From Streptococcus pneumoniae (GTDB lineage Bacteria > Bacillota > Bacilli > Lactobacillales > Streptococcaceae): a DNA stretch of 64,000 nucleotides. Shown here one piece after another: positions 16,156 through 23,322 of this stretch. The stretch covers positions 372,001-436,000 of the forward strand of contig NZ_LN831051.1 of assembly GCF_001457635.1 (NCBI RefSeq). Direction: 5' to 3'. Within the stretch, counting starts at the first letter, position 1, and each line of letters opens with the position of its first letter. A program made the position numbers and the translations under genes. The notes under the pieces were generated by a model. It was not told the origin of the DNA. It searched no databases and worked only from the letters and a program-made list of their open reading frames with translations.

Positions 16156-16200
16156 TCAAGAGGAGCTGGGCAAAAACTCAATTTCATGAGAAGATGAAGT

Positions 16201-16398
16201 AATACTCAATGAAAATTAAAGTGCAAACTAGGAAGTTAGCCGCAGGCTGCTCAAAACACTGTTTTAAGGTTGTGGATGGAACTGACAAAGTCAGCTCAAA
16301 ACACTGTTTTGAGGTTGTGGATAGAACTGACGAAGTCAGTAACCATATCTACGGCAAGGTGAAGCTGACGTGGTTTGAAGAGATTTTCGAAGAGTATA
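16201..16398 (-). repeat. BOX element, A-B-B-C
   Basis: On the plus strand: AATACTCAATGAAAATTAAAG (boxC end), two boxB units with AAAACACTGTTTT, and the boxA end with AGATTTTCGAAGAGTAT. The element is complete. It lies 46 bp after the rhodanese stop. A 120-codon ORF drawn through it is spurious. Confidence 0.95.
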
Positions 16399-16410
16399 AG
16401 TCTCTACATA

Positions 16411-16521
16411 ATAAAACGCATATTACCAAGGTTCTTATGAACTGCACCCCAAAAGTTAGACAGAAAAAATCTAACTTTTGGGGGTCAGTACATTCAACAC
16501 CTGATACTATGCGTTTTTTTA
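16411..16521. repeat. SPRITE-like repeat, copy 2, split by a nested inverted-repeat insertion
   Basis: The outer arms ATAAAACGCATATTA and ATACTATGCGTTTTTT match the other two copies. The loop is interrupted by about 60 bp (16437-16497): TGAACTGCACCCCAAAAGTT at one end and AACTTTTGGGGGTCAGTACA at the other, forming a 14-bp stem (CCCCAAAAGTTAGA/TCTAACTTTTGGGG) with almost nothing between. These look like the two ends of an IS3-family (IS150-like) element with its interior deleted. Confidence 0.7.
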
Positions 16522-16612
16522 ATTTTAAAGATTTTTTACAACTTCTTTTGACTCACATTAAACTATTCTAATAGTTAATAGACCTTTGCACATATCGTCT
16601 CAAAACATTCAT

Positions 16613-16870
16613 TTATTTCCGTTTAATCAAGTATCGGATAGCCTTTTCTAGGCGTTCCTTTTGAGCTTCAGAATCATCTAGTGGCTGATTGATACATTCA
16701 GTAAGATTTTCGGTAATTATCATCTCAATCACGCGCTCTACACTAGATCTCACTGCTGTCAGTTGCGTCACAATATCAGCACAGTCACGATCTCCTTCAA
16801 TCATCTTTTGAATCCCACACAACTGGCCCTCTGAACGTTTCAAACAAGTAATATACTTTGAATTTGTCAT
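16613..16870 (-). CDS. CsoR-family repressor, CstR-like (persulfide-sensing type)
   Basis: 85 residues, all-helical DUF156/CsoR protein. Copper-sensing CsoR proteins use Cys-His-Cys spaced 25 and 4 residues. Here the equivalents are C30, N55 and C59: both cysteines are kept but the histidine is Asn. That is the pattern of CstR, which senses reactive sulfur through a Cys pair 29 apart. Two further Cys (C9, C18) are present. The protein should bind DNA as a tetramer and repress sulfur-handling genes. The rhodanese and the CoA-disulfide-reductase remnant lie less than 1 kb away, which supports this over copper. Promoter TTGACA/TATAAT upstream. What it now represses is not clear from this window. 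Confidence 0.8.
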   Translation of the reverse strand: MTNSKYITCLKRSEGQLCGIQKMIEGDRDCADIVTQLTAVRSSVERVIEMIITENLTECINQPLDDSEAQKERLEKAIRYLIKRK

Positions 16871-16897
16871 TTCTTTTTCCTTGCTCGATTTTTCTTC

Positions 16898-16926
16898 ATT
16901 ATATCTCTAATCAGCTTCTTTGTCAA
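16898..16926 (-). promoter_or_regulatory. Consensus promoter of the CstR-like gene
   Basis: TTGACA (16921-16926), exactly 17 bp, TATAAT (16898-16903): a perfect sigma-A promoter with a start near 16891, about 20 bp before the ATG. Confidence 0.9.
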
Positions 16927-17019
16927 AATTCTCGCCCATCCAGCTCACGCAGTTCTGTTACCAAAGACCGTTCAAAAAGCAAACTAGCAATACTTATAAC
17001 TTATTAAAAATTCCTAATT

Positions 17020-17874
17020 TTACCTTGCTAAACGAATACGGGTCACGATGCCATCTGAGTCTGTGATTTCCAATTGGCTCGATGTCATCCATTTGATTGG
17101 TGCGTCAACTTCTTGTGCTCGTTGGGCAATCGTTAATAGTTCTTTTTTGTGTGCGACTTCGATGACATAGTAGGCTAAACCTGGTAAGCCTTGCTTACGC
17201 GAAGCCAGACCTTTTCCTCCCCATTCGTTAACTGCTAAATGATGATGGTAATCTCCAGCCGCAATCCAACTAGCGCTAGGCACACTGAATTTATCCTCTA
17301 GCCCTAACACCTTTTGATAAAACTGGCTGGACTTTCGACTATCCTTGACGGAAAGATGAATATGCCCCATTCTCGTACCTTCTGCCAGGATAAAGGGCTC
17401 TACTCTTTCCCCCAACTCATAAATGTCCTGCGCCGCAAGAGCCTCCGTCACTCCGATAATGCGTCCATCTTCTCGAATATCCCATGTGGAAACTGGCTTA
17501 TCTCGATAGAGTTCAATGCCATTTCCCTCCAAATCTTCCAAGTAAATAGCTTCACTGTAACCATGGTCTGCACCGCCGACAAGAGGAATCTGTAAATCTG
17601 TCAGGTGTTTCAAGACATCAGCCAAAGCCTTGCGTGTGGGCAAGAGAATGGCCAAATGGTAAAGACCATAATGTTCCCTCACTTCTCCGCTCTCTTGTGC
17701 TTGAATCAGCTGTACCAAGACTTTTCCACCAAGGCCTAGAATGGACTCTGTCTCAGTTTGAGATAAGATTTCTAAACCAATAACTTGCTGATAAAAGGCT
17801 GTTTGACTGGCCAAATCCTTTATATTTAAAACTGTCTCTGCCAAATAAATGTGACTCTTGTATTCATAGGTCAT
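17020..17874 (-). CDS. Two-domain VOC (glyoxalase/extradiol dioxygenase) family protein, CatE-like
   Basis: 284 residues made of two vicinal-oxygen-chelate halves (about 7-125 and 165-282). Metal-ligand candidates are H9 (SHIYLAETVLNI), H73 in GLYHLAILLP, E118 (GNGIELYRD), and in the second half H171/H173 (MGHIHLSVKD) and H210-H212 (YHHHLAVNEW). The fold matches CatE-type catechol-2,3-dioxygenases and thiol-conjugate glyoxalases; true substrate unknown. It starts at a Met with AGAGGAC upstream and is monocistronic. A perfect palindrome between its -10 and the gene implies control by a dimeric repressor, as for MarR-controlled quinone- and aldehyde-responsive VOC genes in Bacillus (inference). 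Confidence 0.85.
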   Translation of the reverse strand: MTYEYKSHIYLAETVLNIKDLASQTAFYQQVIGLEILSQTETESILGLGGKVLVQLIQAQESGEVREHYGLYHLAILLPTRKALADVLKHLTDLQIPLVGGADHGYSEAIYLEDLEGNGIELYRDKPVSTWDIREDGRIIGVTEALAAQDIYELGERVEPFILAEGTRMGHIHLSVKDSRKSSQFYQKVLGLEDKFSVPSASWIAAGDYHHHLAVNEWGGKGLASRKQGLPGLAYYVIEVAHKKELLTIAQRAQEVDAPIKWMTSSQLEITDSDGIVTRIRLAR

Positions 17875-17890
17875 AAATGGTCCTCTTTTC

Positions 17891-17944
17891 TAGTTGTAAT
17901 TATTATTGTTACAACTATTATATAATTTCCATCAAGAAAGTCAA
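17891..17944 (-). promoter_or_regulatory. Promoter and palindromic operator of the VOC gene
   Basis: TTGACT (17939-17944), 16 bp, TATAAT (17917-17922). Directly downstream TAGTTGTAA (17891-17899) and TTACAACTA (17909-17917) form a perfect 9-bp inverted repeat with a 9-bp spacer, over the start point. Confidence 0.82.
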
Positions 17945-17999
17945 GCCAGATAACTCAAAAATAACACCATTTCAGGATAATATAAAGTAAATCATTTCA

Positions 18000-18062
18000 T
18001 AATAAAACGCATATTATCGAACTTTTCATCACCTGACAATATGCATTATTTTAATTTTAAAG
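18000..18062. repeat. SPRITE-like terminator repeat, copy 3
   Basis: ATAAAACGCATATTATCGA and its complement ACAATATGCATTATTTT enclose TTTTCATCACCTG. It begins about 20 bp after the galM stop and so should end the bgaC-galM operon. Confidence 0.7.
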
Positions 18063-18081
18063 ACTTTTTGACCAGCTTTTT

Positions 18082-19119
18082 TTATTTCACAACAAGTTCA
18101 TAACGTGTCTTACTGGTGAAGGTTTGACCAGCTTTAAGAATGACTTGGCCTTTAAGGTCACTGTGAATGGCATCTGGTAAAGCTTGCGCTTCAAGAGCAA
18201 TCCCATTGTGCTGTAGCATTGGCTGACCTCCTATGATGACACTTTCATCCACAAAGTTTGCTGTGTAGACCACAAAGCAAGGAGCTTCTGTCTTGAAAAG
18301 CAGGAAGCGACCTGAATTTTGGTCATAAAGGAATCCAGCATTGTCATGGCCTGCAGGAAGGGCAAATGGATGATCCAAACCTGATGCCAGCTGGATTTGC
18401 TCATCTTCTTCTGCAAAGATATCCTTCAACAAGGCACCATTGTAGATGTGTTTGACCACATCACGGTTGGCTTCTGGAGTTTTGGCAGGAACACCGTCAG
18501 GAGCGATTGAGTAAATGCCCTCTGTGTTTAGTTGGAAGACATGACGGTCAATCGTCTGCGTGAAATCACCAGACAAGTTGAAATAGCTGTGGTTGGTTGG
18601 ATTGACCAGCGTATCCTGATCGGTCGTTACCTTGTAGCTGATTTCATAGGCACCAGTTTCTTCCAAGTGATAACTGATCCAAATCTTGAGATTTCCAGGG
18701 AACCCTCCTGTCCCATCTGTACGCTCTGTGTAGAGAGTCAAGCCATGATCGCTTACTTCTTCAACTTCAAACAAGCTGGAATCCCAACCAGTTGAACCAC
18801 TGTGATTACAGTTGCTAGCATTATTAACCTCAAGGTCATAGGTCTTACCATTGAGCTCAAAGGTCGCACCTGCAATACGACCCGCTACAGGACCTACACT
18901 TGCTCCATGCTTGGGACTATTGCCTACATAACTATCAAAGTCATCAAATCCCAAGATAACATTGGCAAAATTTCCAGCCTTGTCAGGTGCGACATAGCGC
19001 AAGATGGTCGCGCCATAAGTCATAACCTCAAGTTGGTAGCCACCGTCTGTCTCAAATCGATAGGCCAAGACATCCTCGCCCTCAACATTTCCAAATACAC
19101 GCTCTGTGTATGCTTTCAT
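18082..19119 (-). CDS. galM: Aldose 1-epimerase (mutarotase)
   Basis: 345 residues, normal length. GalM interconverts alpha and beta anomers of galactose and related sugars. Visible motifs: VGRI-like PVAGRIAGATFELNGKTYDLE, the NHSG region near residue 95, NPTNHSYFNLSG near 170-181 (catalytic His), and GIALEAQALPDAIH near 300-313 (catalytic Glu). It starts at an ATG with AAGGAG upstream. It is the last gene of the bgaC-PTS-agaS operon, 115 bp after agaS, where it prepares released galactose for catabolism. Confidence 0.95.
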   Translation of the reverse strand: MKAYTERVFGNVEGEDVLAYRFETDGGYQLEVMTYGATILRYVAPDKAGNFANVILGFDDFDSYVGNSPKHGASVGPVAGRIAGATFELNGKTYDLEVNNASNCNHSGSTGWDSSLFEVEEVSDHGLTLYTERTDGTGGFPGNLKIWISYHLEETGAYEISYKVTTDQDTLVNPTNHSYFNLSGDFTQTIDRHVFQLNTEGIYSIAPDGVPAKTPEANRDVVKHIYNGALLKDIFAEEDEQIQLASGLDHPFALPAGHDNAGFLYDQNSGRFLLFKTEAPCFVVYTANFVDESVIIGGQPMLQHNGIALEAQALPDAIHSDLKGQVILKAGQTFTSKTRYELVVK

Positions 19120-19153
19120 TCTGTTCTCCTTTTACTATTTCTCTCAAGCAAAC

Positions 19154-19187
19154 AAACCATAGAAAGCGTACTGACAATCTATGGTTT
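19154..19187 (-). other. Intra-operon stem-loop between agaS and galM
   Basis: AAACCATAGA and TCTATGGTTT, a perfect 10-bp stem with a 14-base loop. The trailing sequence (TTTGTTTGC) is not a clean T tract, so it may be a weak terminator or RNA-processing site that lowers galM expression. Confidence 0.55.
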
Positions 19188-19234
19188 ATCTGATAATTTA
19201 CAAATCCTCTTGTCAAGAATTCATAAACACTGTC

Positions 19235-20401
19235 TTACTTTTGATATTCGTGAATTATGACACCTTGTACTACACGGTTTACTGTACCTGTAGGAGACGG
19301 TGTATCTGGTTTATTTTCTACCTTGAGTGAAGTCAATAGGGCAAAGAGTTGGGCATAAACGATGTAAGGGAAGACACGGTAAATATCATTCAAGACACCG
19401 CCACAACCAAGGGCCACTTCTTTGACATTTTCAAGACCAAAAGCTTGATCACTCAAAAGCACAACACGACGAGCAATCTGGTCACCAGCAACTTCACGAA
19501 CCAAGTCCAAGTCATACTTACGAGTGTAGTCTGTCGTTGTACCAAAGACCAAAACAACTGTATTGTCGTTGATAAGAGATTTTGGACCGTGACGGAAGCC
19601 AACTGGGCTTTCATACATGGTCGCAACTTGACCAGCAGTTAATTCCAAAATCTTGAGCTGAGCTTCATGAGCAAGTCCAAAGAAAGGACCAGCGCCTAGA
19701 TAGATGACACGGTTAAAGTCTAAATCAACAAGCTCTTTGACATCTTCTGCCTTGTCTAAAACTTTACGGGCAAGACTAGATACAACTTCAAAACGTTCAG
19801 ACTTAACAGCAAATTCTGTAGGATCAAAGACCAAGAGAGCTGTCAACATCATAGACGTAAAGCTAGAAGTCATGGCAAATCCAGCATCATTAGAGACAGC
19901 TGGTTGCAAGAGCAAGAGATTACGGTCATCACCGTGAGCTTGAAGAGCCAATTTACCATCTGCTGCACAAGTAATCGTCACTTGATAAAGCTCATCCACC
20001 AAGGATTTGGCCAAATCAACAGTCGCCACACTTTCAGGCGAGTTCCCACTACGAGCAAAAGACACAAGGACAGTTGCCACATCTTTTTTCAAATAGGTTG
20101 CTGGATTGGCAACGATATCTGTTGTCGCAATAGCATTGAAATTCCATTTGCGTTCGTCATAGACTTCCTTAAAATAAGGTAGCAAGGTATCTCCCACATA
20201 AGCAGAAGTCCCAGCACCTGTCAAGATAACCTTAATATAGTCATGTTTATCAGCGATTTCTTGTAGGAAGGCTGCAATTTCTTCACGTTTTGCTTGATAA
20301 AATTCAAAAGCTTCTCTCCATACATCAGGCTGTTGGTAGATTTCACGCGTAGTGATTTCTGCACCCAATTCGAGCAAGTCTTCTTTTGTATAATGTAGCA
20401 T
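19235..20401 (-). CDS. agaS: SIS-domain sugar-phosphate isomerase/deaminase (AgaS)
   Basis: 388 residues with two SIS domains. The phosphosugar-binding segments ILTGAGTSAYVGDTL (about 60-74), VSFARSGNSPESVAT (about 112-126) and YESPVGFRHGPKSLI (about 242-256) are the AgaS/GlmS-isomerase type. It should act on a phosphorylated amino sugar (galactosamine-6-P or similar) delivered by the adjacent PTS, giving a ketose phosphate. A GAGGA site precedes the ATG. It is separated from the upstream EIIA gene by 298 bp holding a BOX element and a hairpin. Confidence 0.92.
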   Translation of the reverse strand: MLHYTKEDLLELGAEITTREIYQQPDVWREAFEFYQAKREEIAAFLQEIADKHDYIKVILTGAGTSAYVGDTLLPYFKEVYDERKWNFNAIATTDIVANPATYLKKDVATVLVSFARSGNSPESVATVDLAKSLVDELYQVTITCAADGKLALQAHGDDRNLLLLQPAVSNDAGFAMTSSFTSMMLTALLVFDPTEFAVKSERFEVVSSLARKVLDKAEDVKELVDLDFNRVIYLGAGPFFGLAHEAQLKILELTAGQVATMYESPVGFRHGPKSLINDNTVVLVFGTTTDYTRKYDLDLVREVAGDQIARRVVLLSDQAFGLENVKEVALGCGGVLNDIYRVFPYIVYAQLFALLTSLKVENKPDTPSPTGTVNRVVQGVIIHEYQK

Positions 20402-20425
20402 TGAGTTCCTCTTTTTCTATTAAAT

Positions 20426-20454
20426 ATGGGAATGGGAGTAAGCTACATTCCCAT
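20426..20454 (-). other. Perfect hairpin just upstream of agaS
   Basis: ATGGGAATG and CATTCCCAT, 9-bp perfect inverted repeat with an 11-base loop, ending about 25 bp before the agaS ATG. Together with the BOX it forms a structured spacer inside the operon. Confidence 0.6.
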
Positions 20455-20526
20455 GTATATTCTATATAAAATGCTCTAACGATTTTCACGTTGTCACATG
20501 AATTGAATCGAGTTCCAACTAAAATC

Positions 20527-20700
20527 TGTAGGAAACTAGCCGCAGGCTGCTCAAAGCACTGCTTTGAGGTTGCCGGATAAGACTGACGAAGTCAGCTCAA
20601 AACACCGTTTTGAGGTTGCCGGATAAGACTGACGAAGTCAGTAACATATACCTACGGCAAGGCGACGTTGACGTAGTTTGAAGAGATTTTCGAAGAGTAT
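20527..20700 (-). repeat. BOX element between PTS EIIA and agaS
   Basis: Minus strand: boxA (ATACTCTTCGAAAATC), two boxB units with an unusual core (AGTCTTATCCGGCAACCTC), and boxC (GCAGCCTGCGGCTAGTTTCC), whose distal end is missing. Its first base is also the third base of the EIIA stop codon (TAATACTC). Confidence 0.92.
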
Positions 20701-21104
20701 TATTCATCTTCGTCATCATCGAAGCCCGCTAACAGGTCATTAACTTTCACAATGCTTTCTGCAGCACGGCTCTTGTAGTCCGCATCTGCGCCTGTAAGGC
20801 TCGCATTGATAAATTCAATCACCATTGGAAGATTCATCCCTGCGTAAAGGTCAATATCACGACCTTCCATGATCAAGCGACTCACCACATTACAAGGTGT
20901 CCCACCGAGAAGATCCGCAAAGACTAGGAAATCATCCAATCCTTCAATAACAGCTTCAAATTTAGCAGTAAATTCTTCTGGGCCATCTTCTGGAAGAAGA
21001 GCTACTGTGTAAATGTTGTCTTGTGGGCCCATAATCATTTCTGTGCTACCTCTAAGCTCCTCACAGAAGCGACCATGGCTCACCAAAATTAATGATTTAG
21101 TCAT
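20700..21104 (-). CDS. PTS EIIA component, mannose family
   Basis: 134 residues. H10 in LILVSHGRFCEEL is the residue phosphorylated by HPr. DLLGGTPCNVVSRL (about 82-95) is the conserved mannose-family EIIA loop. The tail is acidic (DDDEDE). It passes phosphate to EIIB of the same operon in the cytoplasm. The gene starts 6 bp after EIID. Its TAA stop is shared with the end of a BOX element. Confidence 0.95.
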   Translation of the reverse strand: MTKSLILVSHGRFCEELRGSTEMIMGPQDNIYTVALLPEDGPEEFTAKFEAVIEGLDDFLVFADLLGGTPCNVVSRLIMEGRDIDLYAGMNLPMVIEFINASLTGADADYKSRAAESIVKVNDLLAGFDDDEDE

Positions 21105-21110
21105 AAGGAA

Positions 21111-21926
21111 TTACATTCCAAGTGCAAAGTGACCAAGGGCAGAAAGAGCCAAAGCAAGTACGATAATAATACCGATAGCTTTAGTAGAGTTCATACCTTT
21201 CTTACCAAGCAACCAGAAGATAAAGGCAGTAAAGATTGCTGGAAGCAAACGTGGGAAGATTTGGTTCAAGATGTCTTGGAAATCAATCATCTTTTCACCG
21301 ATTGGCAACTTGTAAGAAATTTCAAAGTTAATCACTGTTGCTACAAGAGCACCCATCATGAAGACACCAAGTACAGATGCAGCGTCAATCAAAGCTGTCA
21401 AGGTACTTTGCATGTTGTTGATAAGGTTAACCCCTTCTTTGTAAGCAAATTCCAACTGTTTCCAACGGAAGATGTCATACGCTACTGCAACTGCAATCCA
21501 AAGGAAGATCCCCCAAGGTTGGCCAGCGATAGCCATAGTTGCTGCGACTGACCCCATGATAGCAGGTACAAGTGAACCAAAGATTGTATCCCCAAGAGGA
21601 GCGAATGGTCCCATCAAACCTGTCTTGATACCGTTAACGGCGTCTTTTGAACCTACACCATCTTTTTCTTCCATGGCAAGGTCAAAACCAGCGATAATGG
21701 TATGGAAGAATGGTGAAGTATTGAAGAATTGAGTATGAACTTTCATCATTTCTTTCAATTCAGGAGTTCCATCACCATACATTTTACGCAACTGAGGCAA
21801 GATCATGTAAAGGTAACCAGAAGCTTGCATACGTTCGTAGTTCCAACCTAATTGGAAAGTAAACAAGCTACGTTTGTTGATTTGATTAAAATCTTCTTTT
21901 GTAAGTTTGTAATTAGAATTCGTCAT
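21111..21926 (-). CDS. PTS EIID component, mannose family
   Basis: 271 residues from MTNSNYKLTKEDF, chosen over an upstream TTG/GTG-type start because a GGGG-containing site precedes this ATG; it overlaps the end of EIIC by 14 bp. The family signature is present: RSLFTFQLGWNYERMQASGYL (about 18-38), then FFNTSPFFHTIIAGF and GIKTGLMGPFAPLGDTIFGS. EIID forms the membrane permease with EIIC. Confidence 0.94.
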   Translation of the reverse strand: MTNSNYKLTKEDFNQINKRSLFTFQLGWNYERMQASGYLYMILPQLRKMYGDGTPELKEMMKVHTQFFNTSPFFHTIIAGFDLAMEEKDGVGSKDAVNGIKTGLMGPFAPLGDTIFGSLVPAIMGSVAATMAIAGQPWGIFLWIAVAVAYDIFRWKQLEFAYKEGVNLINNMQSTLTALIDAASVLGVFMMGALVATVINFEISYKLPIGEKMIDFQDILNQIFPRLLPAIFTAFIFWLLGKKGMNSTKAIGIIIVLALALSALGHFALGM

Positions 21927-22818
21927 CTTCGATTTCCCCACTTTCTGATGGTGTAGAAGGTGCTGCTACAGCTACTTTTTGGCTATTTTTGAAGTGAAGC
22001 ACTGCAAGGAAAATACCTACGATAGAAATACCAATCATAGACAAACCTTTGAAGTTGTTCACGAAACCAATTTTTTCAGCAACTTCAGCAGGAAGAGTAC
22101 CTACGATACCAGCAACAGCGCCACCAAGACCTGTTACATATGAGTAAAGAACAGTCAACATAGCTGTCAAACCAAATCCCATAGCAAGGTAGTGAAGGTT
22201 ACGTTTAACTGGAAGGTAACGAAGCAAGATTGCAAATCCAAGACCTGGAAGCATACGTCCTGCAAGTGTCAAGCCATCTGCAACCCATTTGTAGGCTTCA
22301 ACGAAGTCTACTACTGATTGTACAAAGGCACCACCAAAAGCAAGGGCAAAGAAGACTGGAAGGGCACGAGATAGAGCCCACGGAATCGCACCAAGCAAGT
22401 AGTTGCGTTCAATACCTTTATAGTCAAAGCGTTCGATTGCAGCATCCACACGGTGAGCGAAGAAGGTAGTAGTCATACGACCAAGAACGTCGAAGTAAGT
22501 CAAGAGAGCTGCTACTGGTACAGCGATTGTAGTAATGGCAAGCGGTGCATCAATTCCTTGTGAAACAGAGAAGGCTGTCGCAAGAACCGCACCAGAAGTT
22601 GCGTCGATACGAGAAGCACCACCGAAGGTACCAACCCCAAGAACGAACAGTTGCAAGTTACCACCGATAAGTAAACCAGTAGTCACATCTCCCATGATTA
22701 AACCAGTAATGAAACCAGCAAATACAGGGGAACCTGCAGATGAAACGATCGTCAACTCATCACAGATTTGATAAGCTGAGTACAAAGTGAGAAGTAAAAT
22801 TTGCCACCATTGTATCAT
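21913..22818 (-). CDS. PTS EIIC component, mannose family
   Basis: 301 residues, start MIQWWQILLLTLYSAYQICDE with AGGAGG upstream. Polytopic membrane protein; GLIMGDVTTGLLIGGNLQLFVLG (about 37-60) is the conserved sugar-channel region. The acidic end (SGEIEDDEF) overlaps the EIID start. In pneumococcus this PTS is linked to galactose/N-acetylgalactosamine-type sugars (established knowledge for the locus); specificity is not provable from sequence. Confidence 0.94.
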   Translation of the reverse strand: MIQWWQILLLTLYSAYQICDELTIVSSAGSPVFAGFITGLIMGDVTTGLLIGGNLQLFVLGVGTFGGASRIDATSGAVLATAFSVSQGIDAPLAITTIAVPVAALLTYFDVLGRMTTTFFAHRVDAAIERFDYKGIERNYLLGAIPWALSRALPVFFALAFGGAFVQSVVDFVEAYKWVADGLTLAGRMLPGLGFAILLRYLPVKRNLHYLAMGFGLTAMLTVLYSYVTGLGGAVAGIVGTLPAEVAEKIGFVNNFKGLSMIGISIVGIFLAVLHFKNSQKVAVAAPSTPSESGEIEDDEF

Positions 22819-22845
22819 AACAATGACCTCCTAAAAATTTTTTTC

Positions 22846-23322
22846 CTATTTTAATAAGCTCAAAAAGTCTGAAATTGGATCATTTGGAACCATCTGAGCA
22901 GTAAGTTTAACACCTTTTTCTGCCAGTTTGTGGAAGTCTTCCACATCCTTGTCTACTACGTTGATAGAACGTGTAATAGAACGAGTTTCTGGTGTTTGAG
23001 ACATATTCCCAACATTAAGGGTTTCAAGTGGTACACCTGCTTCTACCAAACCAAGGAAGCGGTCTGGTTTACGAGCCACGATAAAGAGACGTTGGCTATC
23101 GTATTTGCCAGCAAGAATATTGGCTGCAGCTTTCTCAACTGGCAAAATACTCAATTTCACACCTGGTGGTGTCGCAAGTTTCAAACCACTCTTTTCAATA
23201 TCGTTGTTGACAACTTCGTCGTCTACAACCATAATGCGTGAAACATTTAGTTTTCCAGCCCAAAGATTGGCTACTTGTCCGTGGATCAAACGTCCATCAA
23301 TACGGCATCCTACAATTGTCAT
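22846..23322 (-). CDS. PTS EIIB component, mannose family
   Basis: 158 residues. H14 in RIDGRLIHGQVANLW is the phosphorylated residue, and VGNMSQTPETRSI is a typical EIIB segment. Cytoplasmic protein that hands phosphate from EIIA to the incoming sugar. Its ATG overlaps the bgaC stop by 4 bp (ATGA), so it is translationally coupled to the galactosidase that releases the sugar. Confidence 0.95.
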   Translation of the reverse strand: MTIVGCRIDGRLIHGQVANLWAGKLNVSRIMVVDDEVVNNDIEKSGLKLATPPGVKLSILPVEKAAANILAGKYDSQRLFIVARKPDRFLGLVEAGVPLETLNVGNMSQTPETRSITRSINVVDKDVEDFHKLAEKGVKLTAQMVPNDPISDFLSLLK

